The notes: generated by a model not told the origin, from the sequence alone. A DNA stretch of 64,000 nt from Phenylobacterium sp. (GCF_030646615.1 NZ_JAUSLG010000095.1:1-64000), one strand, 5' to 3'. Positions 16,747 through 26,465 are shown, numbered from the stretch's first letter. Translations and numbers: made by a program.

Positions 16747-18498
16747 TTACTGAAAGACGCTGGGCGCCAGGGCCGCGGCGGCGCATCTGGCGCTGGGATA
16801 CCGCGTCCGGAACGCCGACCTGAAGCTGCTGTTGAACGATCCGTCCGCCGATAACCGCGCGATCTGGGCGGCCTTGCCCGTCTCGACCCCTTGGAACTCC
16901 GCCAGCAGCAGGACGGGATCACCCCCTTCGACCCGCCCGATGGCGGCGGCCAGGGTATGGGCGCCATTGGCCGGGGCGGCTGAGGGCGGCGCAAAGCCGA
17001 TGGGCCAGAAGGCCGCCCCCGGATCCTGTTCGAACGGCAGCCAGCAGCCCAGGGTCTCGAACCGCGTGCGGACGAAATCGCCGATGACGGCGTTGCCTTC
17101 CAAGGTCTGCTGGACCATCTCGCCCCCCAGGATCCGCCGGCTCGGATCCAGGATGGTGAGGCTTTCCCCAAACGCCGCCTGGCGGGCGAAGGCCGGCACG
17201 GTTTCGGCGCCGTAGGCCGCCACGGTGGCCATCGCCTCAAGGGCGTTGATCATCTGATCCGAGGTCGCCGCCACCCGGGTCGGCGGCGGCTGAATCTCGA
17301 TGGGCGTGGGGATCGTGATCCTCACCCGGGCCAGTTCGACCGCATCCTCCGCCAGGCAATGGGATTTCACCGCCGGCGCCTTGGCGAAGTCGAGTCCGGG
17401 CGGCGTCAGAGTAGGATTGGATTGGGCGACCGCCCACATCACGATGGCGGAATCCACCGCCGACAGGCCCGAGCTTTCCCGCAGCCAGTTGCGCAGGATT
17501 GGGCACTGGGCGTCGAAGGCCTCCAGGGTCTGGGCCTTGGTCAGGCCCTCATAGTTTGTCCCGGCCACCTCTCGCAGATAGGCCCGCACGGTCTTCCCCC
17601 GCCAGAGCACGTCATCCAGGAGCTGGCTGGCGCTGCGACCGGAGAGATCGGGATAGGTGTGGGCCGTGGTGTCGAAGGCCGAGCCCACCGAGATCAGCCG
17701 CACCGACATCCGCGGCTCATTCCCGGTGTCCGGCCGCCAGTCGGCCATGGTTCGCGCAGGCGCGCCCAGATAGACATGGACCACCTTGGCGCCGCCGGTC
17801 TGCGGATCAGCCGAGCCGACCTCGAAGGTTTCGCTATGGCCTGTCTGGATGTCAAAGGACACATGCTCGAGGAAAACAGTCTGCGCTTTCTCACCAAAGG
17901 TCACGGACGCGATACCGGCTGGAACCCCCGCCAGGACGGAAATGGAGCTGGCGGCAGCGAACATCTCCTTCACTCGTGCCGCCTCAAGGGACTTGGTTTT
18001 CCAGCTGATCACCTCGACTGAGGGGCTGGCCCCGCCGGTCACGACCCTCAGCAAGGGCGAGCGAACCGGCGAATTGTTCGATTCCGCGCGGCAGTGGCTG
18101 GCGCTGGAATACCGCGTGATCTGCAGCGGCAGGACCTCAATCTTGGGCTGTGTATTAAGTACGCCAGGATAGCTGATCCGGACCCCCGCCCCCCAGGTGG
18201 TCTTGCGATCGCTGATGTCGCCCCACAGCTGGTGGAGCCGCTGTCGCCAGCCGCGCTTGTCCTGCCCGCAGGAGGCCGCCGCCTGGACATTGGCGGGCTC
18301 GACGACAAGCTGCACATAGCCTGCCTCCCGCGGCTTGTAGTCGGCCGCCTCGATCCGCTCGCTGCTGGGGGACAGCTTGATGCGCTCGCCCAGGAAGGGG
18401 TACCAGCCCGAGACCTCCTGAGCGCTTGCCGCGCCTCCCAGGCTGGCCGCCGCCAGCACGCCGAGCCAAGCCCGCGACGCAAAAGGTCCACAACGCAT
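16747..18498 (-). CDS. Large secreted protein of unknown function
   Basis: I do not recognise a family. Translation from ATG 18498, preceded by a ggggagg ribosome site, yields 583 residues with a signal peptide ending around GGAASAQE. The mature protein contains scattered cysteines (ASCGQDK, SHCRAE, AQCPIL, SHCLAED, LGCWLPF, ARCAAAA) that could form periplasmic disulfides. The C-terminal third (from about LEAMATVAAYG) looks like a separate helical domain. It is the last gene of the minus-strand block and convergent with dnaE2, with 12 bases between the stops. No membrane anchor is evident after the signal. Confidence 0.7.
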   Translation of the reverse strand: MRCGPFASRAWLGVLAAASLGGAASAQEVSGWYPFLGERIKLSPSSERIEAADYKPREAGYVQLVVEPANVQAAASCGQDKRGWRQRLHQLWGDISDRKTTWGAGVRISYPGVLNTQPKIEVLPLQITRYSSASHCRAESNNSPVRSPLLRVVTGGASPSVEVISWKTKSLEAARVKEMFAAASSISVLAGVPAGIASVTFGEKAQTVFLEHVSFDIQTGHSETFEVGSADPQTGGAKVVHVYLGAPARTMADWRPDTGNEPRMSVRLISVGSAFDTTAHTYPDLSGRSASQLLDDVLWRGKTVRAYLREVAGTNYEGLTKAQTLEAFDAQCPILRNWLRESSGLSAVDSAIVMWAVAQSNPTLTPPGLDFAKAPAVKSHCLAEDAVELARVRITIPTPIEIQPPPTRVAATSDQMINALEAMATVAAYGAETVPAFARQAAFGESLTILDPSRRILGGEMVQQTLEGNAVIGDFVRTRFETLGCWLPFEQDPGAAFWPIGFAPPSAAPANGAHTLAAAIGRVEGGDPVLLLAEFQGVETGKAAQIARLSADGSFNSSFRSAFRTRYPSARCAAAALAPSVFQ

Positions 18499-18597
18499 AT
18501 CCACCTCCCCAGATCGACGGAGAGGATTAAGACCCGCGTTATGCGGGCAGTAAAGCCCTAAGCTGCGCCATGGCTGAACCGCACGCTGAGGTAAGTT

Positions 18598-18990
18598 TCA
18601 GAAGAGGTCGAGATCGCCCTCATCTTCGTCGTGCGCGGTCGCCGGATGACCGGTCGCCGCCGTCTGAATCCGCCGCGCGACCTCTCCAAGTGTGAGACCC
18701 CGCAGGGCGGCCGACAGGTCCAGGGCGCCATCGGCCTGGGGTTGTGCGCCCAGATGATGGGCCAGGGCGCCCAGGGCCGCCAGGTGCTGGCTGAGCAGAT
18801 CCACCGCGTGCAGCTCCTGCATCACCTTCATGCGTTCTTCGGGCGCGACAAGGTGGAGCAGGCCGCCCAGGGCCCCGTCCAGGCGCTGGCAGGCCTCGCC
18901 GGCATGACCGAGCTCTCCGGCCAGCACAGCCAGGGCCTGGGCGGGGCTCACCCAGCTACGCTCTTCATTCACGGCGGCCATTGCGGTCAT
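18598..18990 (-). CDS. Small helical protein of unknown function
   Basis: From ATG 18990, with a strong ggggagag ribosome site, this is a 130-residue, mostly helical acidic protein. The central helix EERMKVMQELHAVDLLSQHLAAL vaguely resembles four-helix-bundle dimerisation segments of chemotaxis or phosphatase accessory proteins, but I cannot assign it. The C-terminus is acidic (DEDEGDLDLF), a tail that could be a short protein-binding peptide. The track start 12 codons upstream lacks support. It lies 92 bases downstream of purN-like on the same strand. Confidence 0.65.
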   Translation of the reverse strand: MTAMAAVNEERSWVSPAQALAVLAGELGHAGEACQRLDGALGGLLHLVAPEERMKVMQELHAVDLLSQHLAALGALAHHLGAQPQADGALDLSAALRGLTLGEVARRIQTAATGHPATAHDEDEGDLDLF

Positions 18991-19082
18991 GGATCTCTCC
19001 CCAGGGTCAGACCCAGGGTCGCCCAAATCCGCTTAAGGCGTGGTGAACGCGAGGCGGGCCAGGCCTGCGACCATCTGTCCGC

Positions 19083-19694
19083 CTAGGGTGCGGTCGGCAG
19101 GACGATCTCGCCGGCGACGATGGCCTTCAGAGTCTCAAGATAGAAGCTCGGCTCCAGGGCCGTGATGCGCAGGCCCAGGGTTTCGGCAGTGTCGCCGGGC
19201 TCTACGGGCACGCTCAGGCGAGCGATGGCCGGGCCATGGTCATAGTCGCCGTCGACCACATGGATCACCGCGCCGCTTTCAACCACCCCGGCGGCGATCA
19301 CCGCCTCATGGACGCGGGCGCCGTACATCCCCGCCCCGCCGAACTGTGGCAGAGGGCCGGGATGGATGTTGAGGATACGGCCCGGAAAGGCCGCCAGCAC
19401 CCTGGGTCCCAGCCGCCGCAGATAGCCCGACAGGATGACCAGATCGACACGGGCGTCGGTCAGCGCCTGGGCCAGCTGGTCGTCGGCCGCGTCGGGATCA
19501 TCCCGGGTGGGGATGCAAAGGCTTGTCAGGCCGGCTGTGCGGGCGGCCTCCAGGGCTGGCGCCTGGCGGTTGTTGCTGACGGCGAGCACCCCCTGGGCGG
19601 CCAGTTCGCCGGCTGAGATGGCCGCGAGAATGGCGCGCATGCTGCTGCCGTTGCGAGATGCGAGAAAGGCAAGCCTAAGAGGCTGATCAGTCAA
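19083..19694 (-). CDS. PurN-like formyltransferase
   Basis: PurN-family enzymes transfer the formyl group of 10-formyl-THF to glycinamide ribonucleotide in purine synthesis. The 203-residue protein has the catalytic Asn/His in ILNIHPGPLP and the catalytic Asp in HVVDGDYDHG. The segment FGGAGMYGARVHEAVI replaces the canonical FPGxxA loop, matching a PurN-like subgroup that often coexists with the regular enzyme. Its position at the end of a tatD/MBL-hydrolase operon, not beside purM, also suggests a paralogue. It may still act in purine synthesis or formylate another amine. The start overlaps the MBL gene stop by four bases. Confidence 0.82.
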   Translation of the reverse strand: MTDQPLRLAFLASRNGSSMRAILAAISAGELAAQGVLAVSNNRQAPALEAARTAGLTSLCIPTRDDPDAADDQLAQALTDARVDLVILSGYLRRLGPRVLAAFPGRILNIHPGPLPQFGGAGMYGARVHEAVIAAGVVESGAVIHVVDGDYDHGPAIARLSVPVEPGDTAETLGLRITALEPSFYLETLKAIVAGEIVLPTAP

Positions 19695-20518
19695 GAGACT
19701 ATGGCGCCTATTTGATGTTGAAAACGAAGTCCGTCAAAGGCCGGCTCGACGCCCGGCGGCAGCCGCGAGGCCAGATCTTCGAAGTCCAGGTCGATGTGCA
19801 GATTGGTCAGGATGGCTCGGCGCGGCGCCAGGCGTTCGATCCACGACAGGGCCAGATCCACATGGGCATGGGTCGGGTGAGGCCGCCAGCGCAGGGCGTC
19901 GACGATCCAGACATCCAAGCCCTGCAGCGCTTCGAAAGACGCTTCGGGCAGGTCCACCAGGTCGCTGGAATAGGCCACGTCGCCGAACCGGTAGCCCAGT
20001 GAGCGCACTGCCCCATGGTCCTGGTCGAAGGTGGCCACGGGGATCGCGCCGCTGGGGCCATCGATCTCGAAATCCTGCCCGAGCGGCGGCAGCATCACCG
20101 GATCGCAGATGGCCGGATAGCCGCCTTCGGGCTCGAAGATATAGCCGAACCGCCTCGCCATGGTCTTCCAGGTGGCGGCGTCCATATGGCAGGGGATCCG
20201 CCCTCGCTGGCGGATAAAGAAGGCCCGCACATCGTCGATGCCGTGCACCTGGTCGGCATGGTCATGGGTCAGCAGCACGGCGTCCAGACGGGTCACGCCA
20301 GCGCCGGCCGTCTGCAGCCGCAGGTCGGGCGAGGTGTCCACCAGCACGGTGGTCATGGGCGCCTCGGCCGCGGCCCCCACCCGCCGCACCAGCATCGAAC
20401 AGCGGGAGCGGGCGTTGCGGGGATCTGTGGGGTTGCAGGCGCCCCAGTCGCCATCGGCCCGCGGCACGCCGCCGGACGAGCCGCTGCCCAGGATGGTGAA
20501 CTCCAGAGTCCCGCTCAC
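19691..20518 (-). CDS. MBL-fold metallo-hydrolase (PhnP/lipoate-biosynthesis-like subgroup)
   Basis: This 275-residue protein is a metallo-beta-lactamase-fold phosphodiesterase. Family landmarks are ILGSGSSGGVPR at the N-terminus, the metal motif THDHADQVHGIDD (HxHxDH type), YSSDLVDLP and a terminal NLHIDLD. Members with SGGVPR are PhnP-like cyclic phosphodiesterases and are regularly found beside tatD in alphaproteobacteria; the physiological substrate there is unknown. It overlaps tatD and the purN-like gene by four bases on each side, indicating translational coupling. Confidence 0.87.
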   Translation of the reverse strand: MSGTLEFTILGSGSSGGVPRADGDWGACNPTDPRNARSRCSMLVRRVGAAAEAPMTTVLVDTSPDLRLQTAGAGVTRLDAVLLTHDHADQVHGIDDVRAFFIRQRGRIPCHMDAATWKTMARRFGYIFEPEGGYPAICDPVMLPPLGQDFEIDGPSGAIPVATFDQDHGAVRSLGYRFGDVAYSSDLVDLPEASFEALQGLDVWIVDALRWRPHPTHAHVDLALSWIERLAPRRAILTNLHIDLDFEDLASRLPPGVEPAFDGLRFQHQIGAIVS

Positions 20519-21291
20519 GGACGGGGGATCCTGTCGAACAGGGCGAAGAAGGCGTCCTCGGTGCGGGCCTCCGCCTCGACCAGGCTCCAGCCGCGGATCT
20601 CCGCCAGCTTGGCAAGCACGTGGGGCAGATAGGCCGGCTCGTTGCGCCGCCCGCGCTGGGGAACCGGCGCCAGATAGGGACAGTCGGTCTCGACGATGAT
20701 GCGCTCAGCCGGCATGTCGGCGATCACGTCCCGGACGTCCTGGGCGGCCTTGAAGGTGGCGATGCCTGACACCGAGAACCAGGCGCCGAGCGCTGCGGCC
20801 CGCCGGGCCAGGTCCGCGCCGCTGGTGTAGCAGTGCATCAGCATGCGGAAGGGGCCGGCGGCGTATTCCTCTTCCAGGATCGCGGCCATGACCTCGTCGG
20901 CCTCGCGGGTATGGACCACCAGGGGCAGGCCGGTCTCGCGGGCCGCCGCCACATGGGCGCGGAACACCCGCGCCTGGATGTCCCGGGGGCTGAGGTCGTA
21001 GTGGAAGTCGAGGCCCGTCTCGCCGATCCCGACCACCTTGGGGTCGGCCGCCAAGTCGATCAGGGTCTGGGCCGAGAGGTCGGGGTCTTCCTTGGCCTCA
21101 TGGGGATGGGTGCCGACGGTGCACCAGATGTCGGGCGCCTCGGCCACGGCGCGCACGGCGGCGAAGCCCGAGACCTTGTCGCTGATATTGACCATCAGGG
21201 CGACGCCAGCGGCCCGGGCGCGTTCGATCACGTCCGCCCGGTCCTCATCGAACTGGGGGGCGTGCAGATTGACGTGGCTGTCGATGAGCAT
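20515..21291 (-). CDS. TatD-family metal-dependent DNase
   Basis: The 258-residue TIM-barrel hydrolase has the TatD metal ligands in LIDSHVNLH, GETGLDFHYD, VVHTREAD, MHCYTSG and ETDCPYL. TatD/YcfH proteins are 3'-5' exonucleases implicated in DNA turnover and repair. The first motif reads SHVNLH rather than the more common SHCHLD, so the final position differs from the usual Asp. The gene lies 17 bases downstream of holB and overlaps the MBL gene, within the rlpA–tmk–holB operon. Confidence 0.92.
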   Translation of the reverse strand: MLIDSHVNLHAPQFDEDRADVIERARAAGVALMVNISDKVSGFAAVRAVAEAPDIWCTVGTHPHEAKEDPDLSAQTLIDLAADPKVVGIGETGLDFHYDLSPRDIQARVFRAHVAAARETGLPLVVHTREADEVMAAILEEEYAAGPFRMLMHCYTSGADLARRAAALGAWFSVSGIATFKAAQDVRDVIADMPAERIIVETDCPYLAPVPQRGRRNEPAYLPHVLAKLAEIRGWSLVEAEARTEDAFFALFDRIPRP

Positions 21292-21308
21292 GGATCAGCG
21301 GCGATCGG

Positions 21309-22310
21309 TCAGGCGCGGGCGGCGATCCGCAGCTCGCGAAGCACCGAGAACAGGGCGTCGGCGCGATCGAGGTTCAGGCCCTCGACCTCGCGCGGGAGGA
21401 CGGTCAGCCTCTCCCATGCCTGCGCCCAGGGATCAAGGCCGCCCTGGCCCGAACGCGCCCGCTCCCGCACCAGGGTGTGGATGCGCTCGCCCAGGCGATC
21501 GAGGAACAGGGTGAAGTTGGCCGCCCCCTCCCCGCCCCGGAACCGGTCGGTGAGCGCGAGCGCCGCGGCCTCGTCCAGGTCCGGCAGGCGGCCCAGGATC
21601 TCGCGGGCCGCATCGTCCAGGGCGATGGCGGGTCCGGCGGCGAGCGTCAGCGCCCGGCCCGGCGCCTCGCCGGACATCCGCGCCAACCGCAGGGCCTCTT
21701 CCGGATTGGCGCTGGTATGATCGCGCACGAAGGCGGCCGTCGCCTCAAGGCCGAGCGGTCGGAACAGCAGCCGCCGGCACCGAGACCGGATGGTGGGCAG
21801 CAGCCTTCCCGGCGAATGGGAGACGATGAAGATCACGCCGCGCGGCGGCGGCTCCTCCAGGGTCTTCAGCACCGCGTTGGCGGCGTTGACGTTCAGGTCG
21901 TCGGCCGGATCGATGATCGCCACCCGATGGGGGGCTGAGGCCGGCGACTTGGAGAAGAAGTCCGAGAGCTTGCGCGCCTCGTCCACGGGGATCGACTTGC
22001 GCAGCTTGCCGTCCTCGCCCATCCGCTCGATGACCAGCAGGTCGGGATGGGAGCGGGCCGACACCTGGCGGGCGATGGGATGGTCGGGGTCGACCCCCAG
22101 CACGCCGTGGCCCTTGGCCGGCGGCGCGCCCAGCAGGCGGCGGGCGGCGCGATAGGCGAAGGTCGCCTTGCCCACGCCTTCCGGGCCGGTCAGCAGCCAG
22201 GCGTGGTGCAGTCGGCCTCGGGCGCGGGCGTCCTCGAAGGCGGCTTCCGACGCCTCATGGCCGGTCAGGTCGAAGACGTCCCGGGGATGGGGCGGGGCGG
22301 CGTCAGCCAC
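21309..22310 (-). CDS. holB: DNA polymerase III subunit delta'
   Basis: Delta' is the rigid, non-ATPase member of the clamp loader. GTG 22310 yields 333 residues starting near DVFDLTGHEASEAAFEDA, with a P-loop-like LLTGPEGVGKATFAY, ILKTLEEPP-type motif NAVLKTLEEPPPRGVIFI and the SRC motif (TIRSRCRRL). The track ORF starts 55 codons upstream inside the tmk shadow. The start overlaps the end of tmk by eight bases. The four-cysteine zinc module seen in many clamp-loader subunits is missing: the corresponding stretch (GVLGVDPDHPIARQVSARSHPDL) has none. Confidence 0.9.
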   Translation of the reverse strand: MADAAPPHPRDVFDLTGHEASEAAFEDARARGRLHHAWLLTGPEGVGKATFAYRAARRLLGAPPAKGHGVLGVDPDHPIARQVSARSHPDLLVIERMGEDGKLRKSIPVDEARKLSDFFSKSPASAPHRVAIIDPADDLNVNAANAVLKTLEEPPPRGVIFIVSHSPGRLLPTIRSRCRRLLFRPLGLEATAAFVRDHTSANPEEALRLARMSGEAPGRALTLAAGPAIALDDAAREILGRLPDLDEAAALALTDRFRGGEGAANFTLFLDRLGERIHTLVRERARSGQGGLDPWAQAWERLTVLPREVEGLNLDRADALFSVLRELRIAARA

Positions 22311-22953
22311 GGACCGATCCCCCCAGGCGTTCTTCCAGGGCCAGCCAGATCGACAGGCTGACGGCGTCCAGGCTCTGGGTGGCGTCGATGACGCAGCAGC
22401 GCTCCGGCTCGGCCGCGGCGATGTCCAGGAAGGCCTGACGCAGGCGGCTGTGGAAGGCCTCGCCCTTGGACTCAAACCGCGTCTCGGCGCCGGCGCGGCT
22501 GGCGGCCCGGGCCAGGCCCGTCTCCGGCGGCAGGTCGAGGATCAGGGTCAGGTCGGGCTGAACCCCGTCCAGCACATGGGTTTCCAGGGCGGCGATGAGG
22601 GCCGGGTCGGTCCCGCCGGCGGCGCCCTGATAGGCGCGGGTGGAATCGGCGAATCGGTCGCACAGCACCCAGGCGCCGCGGGCCAGGGCCGGGCCGATCA
22701 CCCGCTCCACATGGTCGCGGCGGGCGGCGTACATCAGCAGGGTCTCGGTCATGGCCGACCAGCGATCGGCCTCGCCCCGCACCAGCAGGTCGCGGATGGC
22801 CTCGGCGCCCGGCGAGCCGCCGGGTTCGCGGGTGGCCACCACCTCGTGGCCGGCGCCGGACAGGCGCTCGGTCAGGCGGCGCAGCTGGGTGGACTTGCCG
22901 CCCCCCTCCCCGCCTTCGAATGTGATGAAACGGCCCTGGCTCACGGGCTCCAA
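22303..22953 (-). CDS. tmk: Thymidylate kinase
   Basis: Tmk phosphorylates dTMP to dTDP. The 216-residue protein has a P-loop near the start (FEGGEGGGKSTQLRRL), the DR/TREPGG segment (VATREPGGSPGAE), and DRFADSTRAYQGAAGG, which holds the DR motif and LID region. It begins 37 bases after the rlpA stop and overlaps holB, as is typical of this alphaproteobacterial cluster. Confidence 0.96.
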   Translation of the reverse strand: MEPVSQGRFITFEGGEGGGKSTQLRRLTERLSGAGHEVVATREPGGSPGAEAIRDLLVRGEADRWSAMTETLLMYAARRDHVERVIGPALARGAWVLCDRFADSTRAYQGAAGGTDPALIAALETHVLDGVQPDLTLILDLPPETGLARAASRAGAETRFESKGEAFHSRLRQAFLDIAAAEPERCCVIDATQSLDAVSLSIWLALEERLGGSVRG

Positions 22954-22990
22954 ATTGGCCGTTTCGCCGCGTAAGTCCAGGGCCGCCCGT

Positions 22991-23935
<945 letters not shown>

Positions 23936-24095
23936 CTTCGCCTCCTTTGCACGGGCGCCTTGGCCAACGTGCTTACCGGAGTGTGAAGGCCGGGCCTTGA
24001 GACGAGGTTAAGCCGGCGCCGACGGCGCGTCTGCGCCATGGGTACGCATCAGGCATTGGAAGCCCGCGGCGACGCCTGCTATAGGCCGCCCCTCC

Positions 24096-24185
24096 GGACG
24101 GGTGGCCGAGTGGTTTAAGGCAGCGGTCTTGAAAACCGCCGTGGGTGAAAGCTCACCGTGGGTTCGAATCCCACCCCGTCCGCCA
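24096..24185 (+). tRNA. tRNA-Ser (UGA anticodon)
   Basis: A 90-base class II tRNA folds with acceptor stem GGACGGG/CCCGTCC, discriminator G and an encoded CCA end. The anticodon arm is gcggt-CTTGAAA-accgc with anticodon TGA. A long variable arm (ccgtgggtgaaagctcacc region) and the TpsiC arm ggttcgaatcc are present. The long variable arm and anticodon identify serine. The 24102–24701 track ORF reads through this gene and its first part is artefactual. Confidence 0.97.
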
Positions 24186-24272
24186 AACACCGACTGCAGT
24201 CCACGGGTGCGATGTTGCGCCGCTCACAGCACAATCAGGTCTGCCCGTCCCTTATTTGACGGAATAGAGAAC

Positions 24273-24701
24273 ATGGAAGCCAACCGACTGCACCGTGGGC
24301 GCTTGATCGATCATATCCAGCTTGTGGTGCGCGACCTGGACGCGAGCGAACGCTTCTACAAGGCCGTCATGTCGGTGTTGGAGATCCCGGTTCTCAGCAC
24401 CGACAAGGGCTACTTCCTGGCCGATGAGCTGATTGTATCTTCCGCAGAAAGCCCCACAGCCGCGGGCGAATTGACGGGGCGACATCACCTGGCTTTCCAG
24501 GCGAAAGATCGCGCAACGGTCGACGCCTTCTATAGCGCGGCCTTGGCCCACGGCGGGCGCGACAACGGCGCGCCGGGCGTGCGGGCCTACCATCCAGGTT
24601 ACTACGCCGCCTTCGTCCTTGATCCCGATGGGAACAATATCGAGGCCGTGTACCAGGGCGAGGCCAAGCGCAGCACGCCGTCCGTCACGATCGAGTTTTA
24701 G
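24273..24701 (+). CDS. VOC-family (glyoxalase/bleomycin-resistance fold) protein
   Basis: The 142-residue protein from ATG 24273 has the paired beta-alpha-beta-beta-beta units of the vicinal oxygen chelate superfamily. The first metal position is in LIDHIQLVVRDLDASERFYKAVM and others lie in TGRHHLAFQAKDRATVDAFY and AAFVLDPDGNNIEAVYQ. The close of the second module (DPDGNNIEAV) is typical of small dioxygenase-like or isomerase-like members. The substrate is unknown. The longer track ORF reads through the tRNA and is rejected. Confidence 0.88.
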   Translation: MEANRLHRGRLIDHIQLVVRDLDASERFYKAVMSVLEIPVLSTDKGYFLADELIVSSAESPTAAGELTGRHHLAFQAKDRATVDAFYSAALAHGGRDNGAPGVRAYHPGYYAAFVLDPDGNNIEAVYQGEAKRSTPSVTIEF

Positions 24702-24718
24702 CCCAGCCGGCCGCCCGC

Positions 24719-25420
24719 CTAGTCGCCGAGCACCTTGCGGAGCGAGGCCTCGATCTGGCCGCCGCACCAGGCCTCGCCATAGTCGGCCTTGGCCTGCCGG
24801 GCCAAGGCGGCGAGCGGCGGCAGGTCGGCGACCCGGCGCGACAGGGCCGCCGTCATCGGGGCGGCGTCGCGCAGAATGGCGTTCAGGGCGGGAAAGCGGT
24901 CGGCCATGGTGGTCCACAGGGTGGCGGTGACCACATCGGCCACGCCCGGCGCCTCGCCACCCAGCAGGAAGCCCGAGGTCTCCGTCAGGCCATGGCGTCG
25001 CCCGGTCTCCTCCCAGAACGACATCCATTTGCGCAGGCGAGGCTCGAACGCCGCCCAGCGCTCCTTGGTCCACATCTGGCGGCCGCCATCCAGGGTCAGC
25101 TCATCGATGACGTCATTGGCGTCGTGGACCACCTTCATCGTCATGGCCCGGGCCGCAGGCGTCTCGGGCAGCAGGTCCAGGGTCTCCCCCAGATAGAGGA
25201 GGATGGCCGGCATCTGGGCGATGGCCACATCCGCCGCCCCATCCACCAGCACCGGCGGCCCCATGAAGGGCACAGGCATGTCGGCCACGGCTGCGCCCAT
25301 CAGCTCGGAAATCTCATCCGCGCCGGCCTCGGTCCAGTCTTGGCCTGCGAAGGCCAGCACGGCGCGCACGAACTGGCCGCGGAACGGCACGGGCCAGTAG
25401 TAGAGTTTGTAGTCGGACAT
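24719..25420 (-). CDS. Glutathione S-transferase-family protein
   Basis: This 233-residue protein has the two-domain GST architecture: an N-terminal thioredoxin-like part (YKLYYWPVPFRGQFVRAVLAFAG) with a probable active-site Tyr/Arg near the start and the cis-Pro region (MGPPVLVDG, AIAQMPAILLYLGE), then a helical C-terminal domain (GEAPGVADVVTATLWTTMADRFPALNAIL). The N-terminus YWPVPFRGQFVRAVL differs from the better known YxxxSRA pattern. Substrate unknown. It is convergent with the VOC gene, 17 bases apart. Confidence 0.83.
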   Translation of the reverse strand: MSDYKLYYWPVPFRGQFVRAVLAFAGQDWTEAGADEISELMGAAVADMPVPFMGPPVLVDGAADVAIAQMPAILLYLGETLDLLPETPAARAMTMKVVHDANDVIDELTLDGGRQMWTKERWAAFEPRLRKWMSFWEETGRRHGLTETSGFLLGGEAPGVADVVTATLWTTMADRFPALNAILRDAAPMTAALSRRVADLPPLAALARQAKADYGEAWCGGQIEASLRKVLGD

Positions 25421-25502
25421 CCTCGCGCTCCCTCTGACGGCGACGCGCCTTCAACGCAGGGCCCGCAGGGGGCGTTCACCGGAAAGGCCCGCAACGTGGG
25501 CG

Positions 25503-25769
25503 CTACCCGCCCGCCGCCCTATGGATCTGCGCCAGCAACCGCTCGGCCACATGGATCGGCCGCGCCCGCCCCAGAGGCCCGCTGAGCGCCCCCCGTTCGC
25601 AACGCACATGGACAGTGTCGCCGACCACCCGATAGCGCCCCGTCAGGACCACGTCGCCCAGCTGACAGCTGAACGCCTGCTCGTCCTCTGACCGCCCCCG
25701 AAACTTGACGAACGCCAGACACAGCCCGGCGGCGAGCACCCCCAGAGCCGCAAGATCATCGATGCTCAT
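25503..25769 (-). CDS. Small membrane-anchored hypothetical protein
   Basis: The 88-residue product has one N-terminal hydrophobic segment (DLAALGVLAAGLCLAFVKF) followed by a small beta-rich soluble domain with two cysteines (FSCQLGD, VRCERG). No family is recognised. It lies 82 bases upstream of the GST gene on the same strand, and the region upstream of its start leads directly into the IS element at 25852. Its codon bias matches the host genome. Confidence 0.6.
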   Translation of the reverse strand: MSIDDLAALGVLAAGLCLAFVKFRGRSEDEQAFSCQLGDVVLTGRYRVVGDTVHVRCERGALSGPLGRARPIHVAERLLAQIHRAAGG

Positions 25770-25852
25770 GCTCTGTCCCCCAACGCCGAGATGGTGCCGC
25801 AGGTGGAGCCGTTTGGCGAGCGGGGTTTGGGGGGCTCGGATGTCGGGAAAGG

Positions 25853-25871
25853 GCTGAGGCTGTGTAAAAAC
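25853..25871 (+). repeat. Left terminal inverted repeat of the IS element
   Basis: The sequence gctgaggctgtgtaaaaac matches the complement of the repeat at 28089–28107 at 17 of 19 positions. The tgtgtaaaaac core is strikingly AT-rich against the surrounding DNA. Confidence 0.78.
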
Positions 25872-25877
25872 GCGGGT

Positions 25878-26465
25878 TCAGGCGTCGGGCTCGAGCACAT
25901 ACCGCCAGTCTTCGGAACGAGCCTGACGCAACCCGTCCATCTGCATGAATTTCGCGACCGCCTCCTCCGCGAGAGCGGGCGTGGTCGGGCTGGGCTGTAG
26001 GTTCTCTTTCACAACGATGACGCCTGCGAATTGCAGTCGGCAGAAGAAAGAAACGGGAATTGTCCTCTGCCCTTTCTCCGTTCTGATCTGCGCTGACGCC
26101 GTAACGGCCGCCTCGAACGAGGGTCCGCGGCACCCGCCCAACCGAAGATGTTGTAGTGTCGCGGGGTGATGCTCGCCCACAAGGTATAGGGGCGGTTCGA
26201 CCATATCGGGCAGCAGGACCTTACCGAGGTCCATGCCATCCAATTCCCGCCAGGTCCGCACCGGCCACGTGAGCCACTCCGCCCCGAAGGAGCAGTCCCA
26301 CTCCTCGCCTTCGATAGTGACCGGCTCGAGTTCGACGGTCATGTTCCAGAAAAGGTTCCGAGGAACGCCTGTGCGCGGGTTCTCGAAAACATGGGCGTAG
26401 ATTTCGCCGCTGACCGGCTGAAGAGACAGCGGCAGGACCTTGGGCCCGAAAAGACTACGGAACAT
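25878..26465 (-). CDS. Hypothetical protein carried inside the IS element
   Basis: I do not recognise the family of this 195-residue protein. It has no signal peptide or membrane segment and looks like a soluble alpha/beta protein with many aromatic residues (LFWNMTVELEPV, EEWDCSFGAEWLTWPVRTW, EDWRYVLEPD). Its stop is seven bases from the left inverted repeat. Its start is 130 bases from the divergent transposase start, and the shared intergenic region holds an inverted repeat around a TTGACT box. Composition is somewhat less GC-rich than housekeeping neighbours. Position suggests a passenger gene; alternatively, it is a host gene that chance repeats appear to enclose. Confidence 0.65.
   Translation of the reverse strand: MFRSLFGPKVLPLSLQPVSGEIYAHVFENPRTGVPRNLFWNMTVELEPVTIEGEEWDCSFGAEWLTWPVRTWRELDGMDLGKVLLPDMVEPPLYLVGEHHPATLQHLRLGGCRGPSFEAAVTASAQIRTEKGQRTIPVSFFCRLQFAGVIVVKENLQPSPTTPALAEEAVAKFMQMDGLRQARSEDWRYVLEPDA

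Noticed and set aside
24102-24272. 5' extension of the VOC ORF through tRNA-Ser
   Set aside because: It translates the tRNA itself; the family N-terminus begins after ATG 24273.
25756-26133. 125-codon minus-strand ORF across the left end of the IS element
   Set aside because: It crosses the inverted repeat, overlaps the better 195-codon frame and shows no coding character.
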